From positions 1 to 64,000 of the forward strand of contig CASDQM010000041.1 of assembly GCA_949282745.1 (NCBI GenBank): a DNA stretch of 64,000 nucleotides. Reading direction: 5' to 3'. The position numbers and the translations under genes were made by a program. This DNA comes from an uncultured Sutterella sp. (GTDB lineage: Bacteria > Pseudomonadota > Gammaproteobacteria > Burkholderiales > Burkholderiaceae_F). Shown piece after piece: positions 17,713 through 27,135 of the stretch (positions are counted from its first letter, which is position 1; each line of letters opens with the position of its first letter). Under the pieces are notes generated by a model. The model worked only from the letters and a program-made list of their open reading frames with translations, was not told where the DNA came from and did not search any database.

Positions 17713-17862
17713 GGGTTGAGAAGGCGTCGCTTCACCTCGGAGGGGAGGGGAAACGGCGTCGAAAGCAAAAATGAAAAGGAGGGGGCTCCCCGTTCGATTC
17801 CGGGGAGAGGTCGAGTCCGCCCATCTTAGCAAATGCCTCTTCGCAGAGCTAGGGAGGCACAA

Positions 17863-17895
17863 GAAAAGGGCGAAGCCCCCGAAAGGACTTCGCCC
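17863..17895 (-). terminator. Intrinsic terminator after groEL
   Basis: GGGCGAAG (17868-17875) and CTTCGCCC (17888-17895) form an 8-bp stem beyond the groEL stop; on the minus strand it is followed by TTTTCTTGT. It ends the groES-groEL operon. Confidence 0.8.
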
Positions 17896-17926
17896 CGATG
17901 GATGCGTCAGCGCTGTCAGCCGATGA

Positions 17927-19570
<1,644 letters not shown>

Positions 19571-19617
19571 TCAATCCTTTGCTTTCAATAAAAACGTATC
19601 GTGGCAACCGGGGCGAA

Positions 19618-19905
19618 TTATTCGAGAACGCCCATGATGTCTTCCTCGCGCATGACGAGGAATTCCTGGCCGTCGACCTTGACGGTCTGGCCGGAGTACT
19701 TGCCGAAGAGCACGCGGTCGCCGACCTTGACGTCCATGGTCACGATGCGGCCGGCTTCATCACGCTTGCCGGGACCGACGGCGATGACTTCGCCCTGATC
19801 GGGCTTTTCACCGGCGGAGTCGGGGATCACGATGCCGAACGACGTGGTCGTTTCGGCTTCGAGACGCTTGATGATGACGCGGTCGTGCAACGGACGAATC
19901 TGCAT
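19618..19905 (-). CDS. groES: Co-chaperonin GroES
   Basis: The 95-residue lid of the GroEL chamber. It begins [14 protein letters not shown], has the mobile loop around [18 protein letters not shown], and ends with the strand [16 protein letters not shown] at 19905 follows GGAG at good spacing; the in-frame extension to 20043 is a non-coding leader. Driven by the heat-shock promoter at 20017-20044. Confidence 0.98.
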   Translation of the reverse strand: MQIRPLHDRVIIKRLEAETTTSFGIVIPDSAGEKPDQGEVIAVGPGKRDEAGRIVTMDVKVGDRVLFGKYSGQTVKVDGQEFLVMREEDIMGVLE

Positions 19906-20016
19906 TTGAATTTCTCCAATCAAGAGGGACAAGCCGCGGCGCAAAGCGCCTGCGACTTGTGACAAAGTGTTCGCGGCGAATCCCGAGAGCGGGGGTTGCC
20001 TTACTATGTACAGCCT

Positions 20017-20044
20017 ATATGGGGCTGAGGCGGAAAATTTCAAG
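20017..20044 (-). promoter_or_regulatory. Sigma-32 heat-shock promoter of groES-groEL
   Basis: On the minus strand CTTGAAA (20044-20038) is followed after 13 bp by CCCCATAT (20024-20017). These match the sigma-32 (RpoH) -35 and -10 consensus at every informative position with normal spacing. The site is about 110 bp before the groES ATG. No CIRCE inverted repeat (the HrcA operator) is present in the gap. Confidence 0.9.
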
Positions 20045-20103
20045 GGGGCCCTTCAAAAAAAATATCGGGTTCTTCCGCGGCTCGATTTTCTCGGGAGACG
20101 CAC

Positions 20104-21666
20104 ATGGAAAGGAACCGTGCGATTCTGCGCTTCACTCTGACGGGATTCGTCGCCGCATTCCTCGCGGGCCCGGCGCCGTCGTGGGGGCAGGTGCCCGCGA
20201 CGGAAGCGGGCGCGAAGGCGAGCGCGCTGCCCGCGGAACTGCTCCGCGCCGCGAAGCGTTGGAAAGTCGATCTGAAGGACGTGACGATCGCGGTCCTGCC
20301 CGTCGACGACGTGCGCCGCACGGAAAAAGACTCCAACGTGGCGCGCATCCGCCCGGCCCTTCTTCACCGCGCCGACGTGTCCGTCGCCCCCGCCTCGAGC
20401 GCCAAGGTCGTCACGACCCTCGTGGCGCTCGAAACCCTCGGCAGTCACTACCGCTGGTACACGGGCTTTTACGCCGACGAAAAGGCCGAGCCCGACGCCA
20501 AGGGCGTTTTGCGCTCGCCCCTCTACATCAAGGGAGGGGGCGATCCGAACTTCGTTCTTGAGGCGTTCGACCTCGAACTCACGCGCCTTCGCGAAAAGGG
20601 CATCCGCAGGATCGAAGGGGACATCGTGGTCGACCGATCCTTCTTCGACATCCCCGAAACGAACCGCAACGCCTTCGACGGACGGGGTTCGCGTCCCTAC
20701 AACCTGCCGCCCGACGCGGCGCTCGTCAACTATCGGAACCTGAGCTTTGAGATGACGCCCGATCTGGAAAAGGGCGTGGCGCAGATCGTGATGCTCCCGC
20801 GCCTCGCGGGCGTGACGGCGCCCAAGACGATCGCGCTTCGCAAAAAGGGCGGCTGCGGGGACTGGAAGTCGGCGCTCGGCTACAAGCTCGAGCGGCGCAA
20901 GGACGGGACCGTGCGCGTGCGCTTCACGGGGGCGCTTCCCGCCGCCTGCGGCGCGAAGAACTTCAACGTGATCGGCTTTGAGGCGAACGAGTATCTCGAG
21001 CGGCTGTTCCGAGGTCTTTGGACGCAAAAGGGCGGCGCCTGGACGGGCCGCGTGAGGGAGGGCGCGGTTCCCGAAAACGCACGGCGCCTTCTCACGCACG
21101 TTTCGCCCGACGCGGGCGAAGTCGTGCGGCTCGTCAACAAGTGGTCGAACAATCCGATGGCGCGGCACCTCTTTCTCACGCTCGGCTACGCCGCGGTGGA
21201 AAAGGAGGCGCAGGACCAAAAGATCGAAGTCGAGGACGGAAAGCATCACCGCGGCGTTCGGCTTGACGACGCCCGCGGGGTCGTTTTGGCGTGGCTTCGG
21301 GACCGGGGAATCGACGCCCGGGGCTTTTACATGGAAAATGGCTCGGGCCTCTCGCGCGAGACGCGCGTGACGGCGCGCCTCATGGCCGAAGTGCTCGCTG
21401 CGGGGGCGCAGGGCCCCTACGCTCCCGAATTCATGGCGTCGCTCCCCATCACGGGCGAGGACGGCACGATGGCGAGGCGCAAGGTGGCCGTTTCCTGGGG
21501 GCGCATGAAAACGGGTCTTCTGCGCGACGTGCGAAGCATCGCGGGCTATGTGCACGCAAAGAGCGGCAAGCGCTACGCCCTCTATGCGGGCGTGAACGGG
21601 AAGGAGAGTCTTCCGGGCGCCCAAGCGTTTCTCGACAACGTGATTCTCTGGACGTACGAACACTGA
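20104..21666 (+). CDS. dacB: D-alanyl-D-alanine carboxypeptidase/endopeptidase (PBP4-type, S13)
   Basis: A 520-residue exported penicillin-binding protein that trims or cleaves peptidoglycan stem peptides. A signal peptide covers roughly residues 1-28. The three catalytic motifs of family S13 are present: SxxK as SSAK (S98-K101), SxN as SNN in VNKWSNNPMA, and KTG at 469-471 in GRMKTGLLRD. The large insert between the first two motifs is typical of PBP4. Divergent from groES; its promoter must overlap the 198-bp shared gap. Confidence 0.93.
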   Translation: MERNRAILRFTLTGFVAAFLAGPAPSWGQVPATEAGAKASALPAELLRAAKRWKVDLKDVTIAVLPVDDVRRTEKDSNVARIRPALLHRADVSVAPASSAKVVTTLVALETLGSHYRWYTGFYADEKAEPDAKGVLRSPLYIKGGGDPNFVLEAFDLELTRLREKGIRRIEGDIVVDRSFFDIPETNRNAFDGRGSRPYNLPPDAALVNYRNLSFEMTPDLEKGVAQIVMLPRLAGVTAPKTIALRKKGGCGDWKSALGYKLERRKDGTVRVRFTGALPAACGAKNFNVIGFEANEYLERLFRGLWTQKGGAWTGRVREGAVPENARRLLTHVSPDAGEVVRLVNKWSNNPMARHLFLTLGYAAVEKEAQDQKIEVEDGKHHRGVRLDDARGVVLAWLRDRGIDARGFYMENGSGLSRETRVTARLMAEVLAAGAQGPYAPEFMASLPITGEDGTMARRKVAVSWGRMKTGLLRDVRSIAGYVHAKSGKRYALYAGVNGKESLPGAQAFLDNVILWTYEH

Positions 21667-21690
21667 GATTTGCTTTGCGCACAAGCGAAA

Positions 21691-21716
21691 CGGGCGGTCC
21701 CTGAGGGGGCCGCCCG
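21691..21716. terminator. Hairpin terminator between dacB and the DsbD-family gene
   Basis: CGGGCGG...CC pairs with GG...CCGCCCG across a short loop, between convergent genes. On plus TCTGCGCTTTG follows, on minus TTTCGCTTG, so it may serve both. Confidence 0.6.
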
Positions 21717-21735
21717 TCTGCGCTTTGGAGCAGGT

Positions 21736-23901
21736 TTATTGCGCCGCCTTGCGGAGCGCCTCGACGACGGTGTCTCCCGTGAGAAGTTCGGGAAGGACCG
21801 TCACCTCTCCCGAGGGAGAGTAGACGAGGTAGAGCGGCACGCCCGTGCGGCCGTATCGGGCGAGAACTTCCGAGATGCGTTCGTCGCGGTTCGTCCAGTC
21901 GCCTTCGAGCGTAACGAAGTTTCCTTCGTCGAGCGCCTTCGTCACGGCGTCGGTGTTGAGGACCGCCACCTTGTTGGCCTGACAGGTGACGCACCAGGCG
22001 GCCGTGAAGTCGACGAAGACCGGACGGCCCGAAGCGAGCGCCGTCTCGACCGCTTCGTCGCTCCAGGGCGCCCAGCGGCCCGAGGTTTCGTGCCGGGCGG
22101 TTTCGCTCACGACGCCCGATCCGATAACGAAGACGGAGGCGAGGGCGATGAGCGCCGTTCCGAGCATCAGGACGGGACTAGCGGGCTTGCCCCACTGACG
22201 ACGGCCGAAGAGCCAGAGGGAGACGCCGAGCGCCGCCACGCCCGCGACGGCGAGGAGGAGGCCCGCGGTCGAAACCTGACGGCTCAGCACCCAGGCGAGC
22301 CACAGAAGGGCGAGCGCCATGGGAACGGCCATGATCTTGCGGAAGGTGTCCATCCAGGGACCGGGCTTGGGAAGCCAGGCGGCCCATCCCGGAATGAGAC
22401 AGAGCAGGAGCCAGGGAAGCGCCATGCCCAAGCCGAGCGCGAGAAAGACGGCGAGCGCCTCGAGCGCGGGCTGCGTCACGGCGAAGCCGAGCGCCGCGCC
22501 CATGAAGGGCGCCGTGCAGGGACTCGCCACGATGACGGCGAGCATGCCGGTGAAAAACGAGCTCTGCAGACCCTTCTTCGGATTTTTCGCCATCGCGACG
22601 CCGCCAAGCGACGACCCCGCGGTGAACTCAAAGAGTCCGGCGAGATTAAGCGTGATGGCGGCGAAAAGGAGCATCAAGAGCGCGATGACCCAGGGGGACT
22701 GCAGCTGAAAGCCCCAGCCGAGCGCCATGCCTGCGGACCGCAGGGCAAGAAGCGTTCCCGAGAGAAGAAGCATCGTCGTGAGGACGCCTCCCGTGAAGAC
22801 GAGGCCGTGCGCGAGGAGGGGTTCTCCCTTTTTGGCGCCCTCCACGAGCTGCAGGAGCTTGAGGCTCAGCACCGGGAAGACGCAGGGCATGAGGTTCAAA
22901 ATCAGCCCGCCGAGGAGCGCAAAGGCGACGGCCGTCCAGGCGGTGAGCGAGGGACCCTGCGGCGAATCGGCGCCCGCTTCCGACACGCCCTTCTGAGCGG
23001 GGGCGGTTGCGGGGAGCGGCGCCACGGCGCCGCGGGTGACGGGAATCGACACCTCCACGGCCCAGCCGCCCTTGGCGGGACCGCCGTCGGCGATGAGAAG
23101 GCCGTCGAGCGTCTCACGGGGCGCGCCCGCAAAGACGTCGGTGGCGCGCAGGTGGAGTTCGCTCGAGCCGTCCTCGTGGCGGCGCAAAACGGGCTCGACC
23201 TTGATGTCCATCGCATCCGCGGCGAGCGGGAAGAAGGTGAGGGATTCGGCGATCTTGCCGGTCTGCGGGGGCACGTCGATGCGCAGGCGGTTCTCTTCGA
23301 TCGTCGCCGTCACGTGTTCGTTCGTGACGACTTCTGGGATGAGCCGCTCGGCCGCCTCAATGCGGGCCGCGTTGGGACCGGGATCGGGGCGTACGGCGAC
23401 GGGCAGGCGGATCGAGGCGCTCGCTTCGCCCGGAACGCAGACGTCCTTGCAGGCAAGGAAGGAAACGTTCACGGTGACGGTCTGGCGCGAACCGAAGGCG
23501 GTGGCGCGCGGCACGTCGAGCTGGAAGGGGAAGATCGTCTCCCCGCCGTAGCCGTAGGTGACGAGTCCGGAGGTCAGAAAGCGCTCGGGGAGCGGAAAGG
23601 AAGGCGTATGCGCCTTGAGTCCCTTGGGCGTCGTGAAGCTGAACGAGGTGGGCAGGCCCGCTTCGCCCGGCATGCGCCAATAGGTGTGCCAGCCCGGTTC
23701 GTGATGAAAGACGACGGCGAGCGTGTTTTTCGCCTGCGGCGTGAGGGCCTTGTTCTGGGCGATCAGCTCGACGCGGACGTTGGGGGCCTCCTTGGGGGCG
23801 GCCGCCCGGTCGATGGCGTTGAGCCATCCCGAGTCCGCCGCCGAGGCGCCGGCGGCGAGAAGCGCTCCCGCCGCCGTCAGAAGGATTTTCCAAGAAGCCA
23901 T
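21736..23901 (-). CDS. DsbD/ScsB-type thiol:disulfide interchange protein
   Basis: A 721-residue membrane protein that carries reducing power from cytoplasmic thioredoxin to periplasmic substrates. Parts in order: a signal peptide; a large periplasmic domain with GWHTYWRMPGE and a redox pair C151/C155 (LACKDVC); an eight-helix core with LMPCVFPVLSL and IVASPCTAPF carrying the transmembrane cysteines; and a C-terminal thioredoxin-like domain with AAWCVTCQ. The long N-terminus with GWHTYWR is the ScsB-like variety rather than classical E. coli DsbD (565 residues). ATG 23901 is chosen; an upstream GTG at 23919 would overlap the hemL end and lacks a ribosome site. It lies 4 bp behind hemL. Confidence 0.88.
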   Translation of the reverse strand: MASWKILLTAAGALLAAGASAADSGWLNAIDRAAAPKEAPNVRVELIAQNKALTPQAKNTLAVVFHHEPGWHTYWRMPGEAGLPTSFSFTTPKGLKAHTPSFPLPERFLTSGLVTYGYGGETIFPFQLDVPRATAFGSRQTVTVNVSFLACKDVCVPGEASASIRLPVAVRPDPGPNAARIEAAERLIPEVVTNEHVTATIEENRLRIDVPPQTGKIAESLTFFPLAADAMDIKVEPVLRRHEDGSSELHLRATDVFAGAPRETLDGLLIADGGPAKGGWAVEVSIPVTRGAVAPLPATAPAQKGVSEAGADSPQGPSLTAWTAVAFALLGGLILNLMPCVFPVLSLKLLQLVEGAKKGEPLLAHGLVFTGGVLTTMLLLSGTLLALRSAGMALGWGFQLQSPWVIALLMLLFAAITLNLAGLFEFTAGSSLGGVAMAKNPKKGLQSSFFTGMLAVIVASPCTAPFMGAALGFAVTQPALEALAVFLALGLGMALPWLLLCLIPGWAAWLPKPGPWMDTFRKIMAVPMALALLWLAWVLSRQVSTAGLLLAVAGVAALGVSLWLFGRRQWGKPASPVLMLGTALIALASVFVIGSGVVSETARHETSGRWAPWSDEAVETALASGRPVFVDFTAAWCVTCQANKVAVLNTDAVTKALDEGNFVTLEGDWTNRDERISEVLARYGRTGVPLYLVYSPSGEVTVLPELLTGDTVVEALRKAAQ

Positions 23902-23905
23902 GCGA

Positions 23906-25186
23906 TCACTTGATTTCACGGAACGTGGCGCGGGCGGCTTCGATCGTGCGCTCGATCACTTCGTCGGTGTGCTGTATCGACACGAAGCCGGCTTCGAAGG
24001 TCGAGGGCGCGAAGTAGACGCCGCGCTCGAGCATGCCGTGGAAGAAGCGGTTGAAGCGGTCCTGATCGGCCTTCATCACGTCGACGAAGCCCTTCGGGAT
24101 GTTTTCAAGGAAGTAGATCCCGAACATGCCGCCCACGCTGTCGCCGCAGAAGGGAACGCCCGCTTCGCGCGCGGCTTCGGTGAGGCCGGCGATGAGCTTC
24201 TGCGCCTGGCCGCCGAGCTTTTCATAGAAGCCCGGTTCCTGAATGAGCTTGAGGGTGGCAAGGCCGCAGGCGACCGCGACGGGGTTCCCCGAAAGGGTGC
24301 CCGCCTGGTAGACGGGACCGCAGGGAGCGATCTTTTCCATGATGTCGCGGCGTCCGCCGAAGGCCGCCACGGGCATGCCGCCGCCGATCACCTTGCCGAG
24401 CATCGTGATGTCGGGAGTGACGCCGAAGAGCGACTGCGCGCCGTGAAGCGCCACGCGGAAGCCTGTCATCACTTCGTCGACGATGAGAAGCGCGCCGTGC
24501 TGCGTGCAGAGTTCGCGCATGGTCGAGATGAATTCCTGCGTGCCGCGCACGAGATTCATGTTCCCCGCGAAGGCTTCGACGATGACGCAGGCGATGTCGT
24601 CGCCCCACTTGGCGAAGGCTTCGCGCAGCTGTTCGGGGTTGTTGTATTCGAGAACGATCGTGTGTTCCGTGATCCCGGCGGGCACGCCCGCGGACGAGGG
24701 ATTGCCGAAGGTGAGAAGGCCCGAACCCGCCTTGACGAGGAGGGAGTCGGAGTGGCCGTGGTAGCAGCCTTCGAACTTCACGATCTTGTTGCGGCCCGTA
24801 TAGCCGCGGGCGAGACGGATGGCGGACATGCCCGCTTCCGTGCCCGAGCTCACGAGGCGGACCTCTTCCATCGAGGGAACGAGCTTGCGGATTTCTTCGG
24901 CGATGACGACTTCGCCTTCGGTGGCGGCGCCGAACGAAATGCCGCGGTCGACGGCTTCATGCAGAGCCGCCGTGACGCGGTCGTCGTTGTGGCCGAGAAT
25001 CATCGGACCCCAGGAGAGGACGTAGTCGATGTACTGCTTGTCGTCGATGTCCCACATGTAGGGGCCCTTGGCGCGGCGGATGAAGCGGGGGGCGCCGCCC
25101 ACGGAACGGAATGCGCGGACGGGGGAATTCACGCCGCCGGGAATGACTTCGCGGGCACGGTCAAAAAGTGCTTCATTGCGATCCAT
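23906..25186 (-). CDS. hemL: Glutamate-1-semialdehyde 2,1-aminomutase
   Basis: A 426-residue PLP enzyme making 5-aminolevulinate for heme in the C5 pathway. PLP lysine is K265 in [11 protein letters not shown], the position known from E. coli. Other family marks: [43 protein letters not shown] and [11 protein letters not shown] -10-like TACAAT (minus strand, 25269-25264) lies about 80 bp upstream without a clear -35. The DsbD-family gene follows directly and is probably cotranscribed. Confidence 0.97.
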   Translation of the reverse strand: MDRNEALFDRAREVIPGGVNSPVRAFRSVGGAPRFIRRAKGPYMWDIDDKQYIDYVLSWGPMILGHNDDRVTAALHEAVDRGISFGAATEGEVVIAEEIRKLVPSMEEVRLVSSGTEAGMSAIRLARGYTGRNKIVKFEGCYHGHSDSLLVKAGSGLLTFGNPSSAGVPAGITEHTIVLEYNNPEQLREAFAKWGDDIACVIVEAFAGNMNLVRGTQEFISTMRELCTQHGALLIVDEVMTGFRVALHGAQSLFGVTPDITMLGKVIGGGMPVAAFGGRRDIMEKIAPCGPVYQAGTLSGNPVAVACGLATLKLIQEPGFYEKLGGQAQKLIAGLTEAAREAGVPFCGDSVGGMFGIYFLENIPKGFVDVMKADQDRFNRFFHGMLERGVYFAPSTFEAGFVSIQHTDEVIERTIEAARATFREIK

Positions 25187-25318
25187 CGTAGAGTCTCCAA
25201 ATTCGGAAGGTCGGAAGTCGCGGATGGGGGACTTCCTGGGACAAAAACATAAGAATGAACGAGATTGTAGCCGTCCGACGCTGAAGATCCCATTAAAAGG
25301 CGCGCGGGCGGTACAAGA

Positions 25319-25350
25319 AAGGCGCCCGGCCGCGGGGGGCGGGGCGCCTT
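25319..25350 (-). terminator. Intrinsic terminator after the PagP-like gene
   Basis: AAGGCGCCC (25319-25327) pairs with GGGCGCCTT (25342-25350); on the minus strand the stem is followed by TCTTGT, extending a short U-rich tail. It lies 22 nt past the PagP-like stop and before the hemL promoter region. Confidence 0.7.
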
Positions 25351-25372
25351 GGGAAGGGTTTTCGAATCGTCC

Positions 25373-26542
25373 TCAGAAGGCGAAGCCGACCGAGAGGGCG
25401 AAGTCGACGGGCATCGCGCGGATGGCGTAGTCGTCGTGGCGGTCCTCCGCAACGCCGGTGAAGCGCGCAAAGGAGGTCGTCATCGAAGCGTCGATGAAGA
25501 GGTTGTCCGTCACGGCGTAGGTGGCGCCCATCGAGAGAACCGGGTGGATGCTGTCGTCATCGTCGCCGCGGGAATTCTCGGCGCGCGAATAGCCGATGCC
25601 GCCGCCCGCGTAGAAGCGGAAGCTGTCGAAGGCGTCGATGTTGTACTGGATCTGCAGCGCGAGCATTTCGACGTCGAGATCGTATTCGCCCGGACCCGCC
25701 GCACGCGTGACCGCGTGGGTCGACTTGCGGTAGGAGAGGTCCGTCGCCCAGCTGCGGCCCGAGTAGTGGCGCCAGCCCACGTGCCAGGACGTGTCGCTGT
25801 CGACGCGCGAGGGGGAGTGTTCCTCGCCGTTGTCGGTGCGGGTGAAGCCGTAGCCGCCGTAAACGAAGTCGCTGTTCTTCGCCCAGGGGCTCGTCGCGGG
25901 GAGCGGCATCTTGCGGCTCTGGACGTCGTCGAACGTGAACGAGCTGTAAAAGAAGAAGACGTTCGTGAACGGGATGAAGGTGCCGTAGAGGCTGAACCAG
26001 TCGTTGCCGATCTTGGCGACCGGCAGCGGCAACGGAGCGGGCAGATAGTAGTAGTCGCCGCGGACCGTGATCCCGGCGAGGTAGCCCGCGCCGTAGTGCC
26101 AGCCCGTGTTGAGAATCGGATAGCGGGCCACCCAGGAGTAGCCGACCATCGGTTCGATGCGGTAGTTGGAGTCGACGAAGTTCACGAGGAAGAACATGCG
26201 TTCGTTCCCGCGTTCGTCAATCACCTGACGGGCAAGCCCCATGCCGAAGGGATAGCCGTTTTCCTGGTCCTTGTTGTCCCAGTCCCAGCGCGGGTGATTG
26301 GTGTAGGTAGGCAGCACGAGGAGCGTCCTGCCCTCTTCCATGATGTACTCGGAGCCGCGCTTCGTGTCTTCCCAGAAACCTTCCCAGGATCCGTCGCGCT
26401 CGGCGGACGAACGGGCGAGGCCGGCGGGCGTCGTGTCGACGACGGCCGAGAAAACGTCCGAAAGAGTGCCGGCCGAAGCCGAGCCGAGAAGGGCGGCGCA
26501 GCCCAGAGCTGCCAGTGCGGAACGCACGGTGGCGTGTTGCAT
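25373..26542 (-). CDS. PagP-like lipid A acyltransferase fused to a second outer-membrane beta-barrel
   Basis: A 389-residue exported protein: signal peptide about 1-24, then two domains. Residues about 51-202 match PagP (lipid A palmitoyltransferase): YTNHPRWDWD supplies the catalytic His (83), and NFVDSNYRIEPMVGYSW supplies the Asp-Ser pair (124-125), 41-42 residues on, close to the spacing in E. coli PagP (His33, Asp76, Ser77). Matching structural stretches are GYPFGMGLARQ, GWHYGAGYLAGITVR and LPAPLPLPVAKIG. Residues about 223-389 are a second barrel-like domain with alternating polar/hydrophobic strands, YAGGGIGYS and a final strand ending in Phe (VGFAF), like OmpW/OmpX-type barrels. E. 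coli PagP stops after the first domain. ATG 26542 has GGAG at good spacing. It probably acts in the outer membrane. Confidence 0.8.
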   Translation of the reverse strand: MQHATVRSALAALGCAALLGSASAGTLSDVFSAVVDTTPAGLARSSAERDGSWEGFWEDTKRGSEYIMEEGRTLLVLPTYTNHPRWDWDNKDQENGYPFGMGLARQVIDERGNERMFFLVNFVDSNYRIEPMVGYSWVARYPILNTGWHYGAGYLAGITVRGDYYYLPAPLPLPVAKIGNDWFSLYGTFIPFTNVFFFYSSFTFDDVQSRKMPLPATSPWAKNSDFVYGGYGFTRTDNGEEHSPSRVDSDTSWHVGWRHYSGRSWATDLSYRKSTHAVTRAAGPGEYDLDVEMLALQIQYNIDAFDSFRFYAGGGIGYSRAENSRGDDDDSIHPVLSMGATYAVTDNLFIDASMTTSFARFTGVAEDRHDDYAIRAMPVDFALSVGFAF

Positions 26543-26688
26543 GATGGTCTCCGAAAGAGAAATTCTGTGTTGTGTACGGGAAACGGGACATTGTCCCACA
26601 ACCGCGCGCCGTCGTTCGTGACAAGATCGCAGAAAAATTGCAAATTTCCCCCGACCCGCCGAAAAATCCTGTAGAGTTCCCTCCTTGC

Positions 26689-26993
26689 GTGAAAGGCGAG
26701 CGGACGATCGTCGGCGGGCAACCGCGGGAGGAAAGTCCGGACTCCGCAGGGCGCCGTAGCAGGTAACACCTGTCCGCCGTGAGGCGCGGATTAGAGCAAC
26801 AGAGACGAGCCGACTTCGGGTCGGGTGAAACGGGCAATCTCTACGGGGAGCAACATCAAATAGGCGGCCAACGGATCGGCCCGATCCGGCCGCGGGTAGA
26901 TGGCTTGAGGCGTTGCGCGAGCAACGTCCTAGATGAATGATCGTCACTCGGGGTCACCCGGGAACATAATCCGGCTTACAGTTCGGCTTTCAC
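26689..26993 (+). ncRNA. rnpB: RNase P RNA (bacterial class A)
   Basis: The catalytic RNA that matures tRNA 5' ends. Universal landmarks are present: GAGGAAAGTCCGG at 26728-26740 (CR-I), GCAGGTAACACCTG (J/P region), GAGCAACAGAGA, GGTGAAACGGGC, AGATGAATGAT at 26931-26941 and CCGGCTTACAG near the 3' end (CR-V). The ends were set by the P1 helix: GTGAAAG at 26689 pairs with CTTTCAC at 26993 and the helix continues with one mismatch for 13 positions. At about 305 nt it is shorter than the 377-nt E. coli RNA, so some peripheral helices must be reduced. Confidence 0.93.
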
Positions 26994-27010
26994 GCGCCGA
27001 TTTTCTTGCG

Positions 27011-27044
27011 AAACGCACCGCTTTCCGAAAGGACGGTGCGTTTT
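27011..27044 (+). terminator. Intrinsic terminator of rnpB
   Basis: AAACGCACCG (27011-27020) pairs perfectly with CGGTGCGTTT (27034-27043), followed by TTTGCTTTG. It lies 18 nt past the predicted RNase P RNA 3' end. Confidence 0.85.
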
Positions 27045-27135
27045 GCTTTGTCGGCGCCCGGAAAATCGCTACACTCTCTTTTCGTCGTTACGCGCCCTGA
27101 AGGCGCGCTCACCCATTACGAACAGAGAGGACTCC

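Noticed and set aside
19906-20103. CIRCE operator upstream of groES
   Set aside because: No TTAGCACTC-N9-GAGTGCTAA or close variant is present; the sigma-32 promoter explains the regulation.
27043-27135. N-terminal extension of the acyl-CoA synthetase (31 extra codons)
   Set aside because: It begins inside the rnpB terminator and would remove room for a promoter; the family N-terminus aligns at ATG 27136.
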